In this document: positions 62,425-64,000 of the stretch, in pieces | How the letters are laid out: the number at the start of each line of letters is the position of its first letter | How positions within the stretch are numbered: position 1 is the stretch's first letter | DNA from: Bacteroidota bacterium | GTDB lineage: Bacteria; Bacteroidota; Ignavibacteria; Ignavibacteriales; Melioribacteraceae | Direction: 5' to 3' | DNA length: 64,000 nt | Assembly: GCA_018829205.1 (NCBI GenBank) | Contig: JAHJUE010000006.1 | Span: 308,452 to 372,451, forward strand | The notes under the pieces: generated by a model | The model's database searches: none | Told to the model about the DNA's origin: nothing | What the model saw: only the letters and a program-made list of their open reading frames with translations | Position numbers and translations under genes: made by a program

Positions 62425-63021
62425 TTAGTGAAATCTTCCTAAATTCTTCCTCAATTTTTGAAAAGCAAGTCTCATTTGTGATTCAACAGTCTTAACGGAA
62501 ATAGATTGAATTTCTGAAACCTCCTTGTATGAAAAACCGTTATCTTTTACTAATATTAAGATTTCACGACATTTTTCCGGCAATTTTTCTACTGCCTTAA
62601 CATAGGCTTCTCTAAATTCTTTCTTACTAAATATTTCTAAAGGACTCATTTCTTCTTTGCTTTCTAATTCTTCAACGGAAAGTTCTGATTTTTTATTTCT
62701 GCTCGGATGTTTATAATAGTTTATCAATCTATTTCTAATGGCTTTAAAAAGATAAGCTTTGATTGAATTTTTGGGTGTCCAGCTTTTCCTATTCTTAAAA
62801 ATATTTACAAATACATCCTGCACAATTTCTTTGGCTACGTCTTTATCCCTTACTTTATTGTAACAATAGCTACATAAACTTGCATGATAGGTTTTAAACA
62901 AATGTTCAAATGCTTTAATATCATTATTGTTAATACTTTCAATAATTATCTTGTCTGATTCAACAGTATCGTTTTGCAATTGGATTTTTTCCACAAATTT
63001 TATTTGCTGTGATTCAAACAT
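62425..63021 (-). CDS. RNA polymerase ECF sigma factor (FecI-type)
   Basis: A sigma-70-family factor of 198 residues from the ATG at 63021 (GGA 8 bases upstream; a GTG at 63048 gives a longer form). Region 2 is about 35-100 (AFEHLFKTYHASLCSY, DVAKEIVQDVFVNIFKNR) and region 4 about 140-195 (LPEKCREILILVKDNGFSYKE, VESQMRLAFQKLRK). It has the paired anti-sigma gene and STN receptor downstream in the order typical of Bacteroidota polysaccharide loci. It should activate locus 3 when the receptor is loaded. Its own promoter must be in the 63022-63753 spacer, where I see no match to the TTAAGGGTA box, so it is probably under housekeeping control. Confidence 0.93.
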   Translation of the reverse strand: MFESQQIKFVEKIQLQNDTVESDKIIIESINNNDIKAFEHLFKTYHASLCSYCYNKVRDKDVAKEIVQDVFVNIFKNRKSWTPKNSIKAYLFKAIRNRLINYYKHPSRNKKSELSVEELESKEEMSPLEIFSKKEFREAYVKAVEKLPEKCREILILVKDNGFSYKEVSEIQSISVKTVESQMRLAFQKLRKNLGRFH

Positions 63022-63597
63022 TGAATTTCCAAGAAAAGTTATTTGCACAAATTATTAAAGATTCTCAATGTAATTAAAAATCGCAAATTCTATAATGAAA
63101 ATATAATTAGAATCTATATGGAAATTTGGACTAAATAATTTCCAATAAGTAGTTTTTTTTCATAAATATTTATATTAAACAAACTCATCTTTCTTTTAAA
63201 TCAATTCCCCTCTTTTGTCCTAAAACTAGCTGGTTTTTATAATTTTTTTTATATAGTACAATCTACTCTGCGTCATTTTGTAATTACCCAATTAAACCAG
63301 TTCTTCTAATATATTCTTTGACTAAAATATGACTATAAATAATGGAGTTTTAAGCAAAAAGATATTTTTCAATATAGCCTAGTCAATATTTTCAAAATAA
63401 TATACTGAAATCGAATTCTATTTTGAATATAAATATACATATATATAATATTTGGCTATTACTTAAGTGTCATTTCAAGATAACTTGGAAAAGTGGGAAA
63501 GTTATCTTTTGAGTACTTTAATTTCTCTAAGAAAGCTATATGTGCCCTTTATTAAGAAGAGAGTATAATACTCTTAGCGGTAGTTTCAAAAAACAGC

Positions 63598-63650
63598 GTT
63601 GGTGATATAATCCAATGTTCATCAACATACTCAAGTGAAACTTAATCACC
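63598..63650 (+). ncRNA. Possible structured RNA (three-way junction shape) before a terminator
   Basis: GGTGAT (63601-63606) pairs with ATCACC (63645-63650). Inside it, ATGTT/AACAT (63615-63628) and AAGT/ACTT (63633-63643) form two hairpins. A competing stem joins GTTGGTGA (63598-63605) with TCATCAAC (63619-63626). Together with the terminator 6 bases on, this looks like a regulatory RNA or a small RNA end. It matches no riboswitch class I can name. Confidence 0.35.
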
Positions 63651-63656
63651 TTAAAT

Positions 63657-63684
63657 GAGGCTCCCAAACGGGGGCCTCGTTTTA
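63657..63684 (+). terminator. Rho-independent terminator
   Basis: GAGGCTCCC (63657-63665) pairs with GGGGGCCTC (63670-63678) through one G-T pair, with a four-base loop, followed by GTTTTAAT. It must end a transcript coming from the left on the plus strand, although no gene lies upstream there. This supports a small RNA, or an attenuated leader of the gene at 63754. Confidence 0.7.
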
Positions 63685-63753
63685 ATATGTTTGAGTTTAC
63701 TGAATAATTTAACAGCAATTAAAAATTAACCAGAAATAAAAAGGAAAAATAAA

Positions 63754-63987
63754 ATGAGAAGATTTCATTTAACTCCGGTCTTTCAATTCTGGCTGCTAAA
63801 AGAAGACGGGGATAAAACTTCCTATAAAGTTTTTAAGACGAACAAAAAAATCGCGATTAAAAAATGTGCCGAAGAATTAAATCTTCTCGGCAGCGGCGTT
63901 TCATTGATTATACACAAAAGAGACGGGAAATTTCAGGAAGAAAGAACCTACCCGAGGAAAGCTGATCCAAAATCTTCACCTGGATAA
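63754..63987 (+). CDS. DUF2188-like small protein
   Basis: A 77-residue basic protein, complete in the window, with AAGGA before its ATG. The pattern VFQFWLLKEDGDKTSYKVF, then KKCAEELNLLGSG, SLIIHKRDGKFQEERTYP and a closing DPKSSPG tail matches the DUF2188 family as I remember it. In that family a short beta-alpha-beta unit carries a conserved IHxxDGxIxxxxTY segment. The function of the family is unknown. It stands apart from the carbohydrate loci and on the opposite strand. A stem-loop and terminator lie 70 to 150 bases upstream. Confidence 0.75.
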   Translation: MRRFHLTPVFQFWLLKEDGDKTSYKVFKTNKKIAIKKCAEELNLLGSGVSLIIHKRDGKFQEERTYPRKADPKSSPG

Positions 63988-64000
63988 TTGATCGCACGAC

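Larger units (their letters stand above)
63022..63753. other. Long intergenic region with several stem-loops
   Basis: This A+T-rich stretch contains no gene I can support. It holds a perfect 10-base inverted repeat (AAGATAACTT 63477-63486, AAGTTATCTT 63499-63508), followed on the plus strand by TTTT. A short dyad GAGTATAATACTC lies near 63570. A structured segment at 63598-63650 and a terminator at 63657-63684 follow before the plus-strand gene at 63754. It also contains the promoters for the sigma gene (minus) and the DUF2188 gene (plus). Confidence 0.6.

Overview
The window looks like part of a chromosome from a bacterium of the Fibrobacterota-Chlorobiota-Bacteroidota group, most likely Ignavibacteriota or a close relative. 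This is inferred from low G+C, seven secreted proteins ending in a type IX secretion (T9SS) C-terminal domain with the NYPNPFNPST-type motif, a PorV/PorQ-family protein, TonB-dependent receptors (TBDRs), and an ECF sigma/FecR/STN-receptor set. No tRNA, rRNA, CRISPR array, transposase or prophage gene was seen. Almost everything is on the minus strand and concerns uptake and breakdown of acidic (uronate-containing, partly sulfated) polysaccharides such as pectin.

Three carbohydrate loci lie side by side. Locus 1 (about 1-23640) reads from a LacI-type regulator and a Gfo/Idh/MocA oxidoreductase to a TBDR, a large T9SS cargo, a PorV/PorQ protein, an outer-membrane barrel and a beta-helix T9SS protein. 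A strong terminator follows, then three sulfatases, three family-1 pectate lyases and a propeller lipoprotein cut by the window edge. Locus 2 (26286-39463) has a TBDR, a beta-helix T9SS protein, a stem-loop, then two alginate/glucuronan-lyase-like enzymes, an esterase, a GH88 hydrolase and a GH2 enzyme. The last two are in different frames across a 10-A run. Locus 3 (39561-63021) has an ECF sigma factor, FecR, an STN-domain TBDR, a second TBDR, a beta-helix T9SS protein, a stem-loop, a barrel protein, a DUF1080 two-domain protein with a Gfo/Idh/MocA partner, three GH28 enzymes, a cupin and two more beta-helix T9SS proteins. A DUF2188-type small gene lies at the right edge on the plus strand.

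I recognise no SusD in any locus. Instead each locus has the same order: TBDR, then a T9SS-exported beta-helix protein of one family, then a stem-loop, then enzyme genes. This repeated module is the most interesting signal here. My inference is that the beta-helix protein does the surface glycan-binding job that SusD does in Bacteroides. Each locus has different control: LacI with a near-palindromic operator (locus 1), a membrane-spanning winged-helix one-component regulator (locus 2, with a homologue beside locus 1), and the sigma/FecR/STN relay (locus 3), where two sites share TTAAGGGTA-N16-TATTAA.

Broken genes occur between the loci: barrel and lipoprotein remnants and an unidentified fragment. 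Locus 3 also looks more A+T-rich by eye than loci 1 and 2, suggesting the loci were assembled from different sources.
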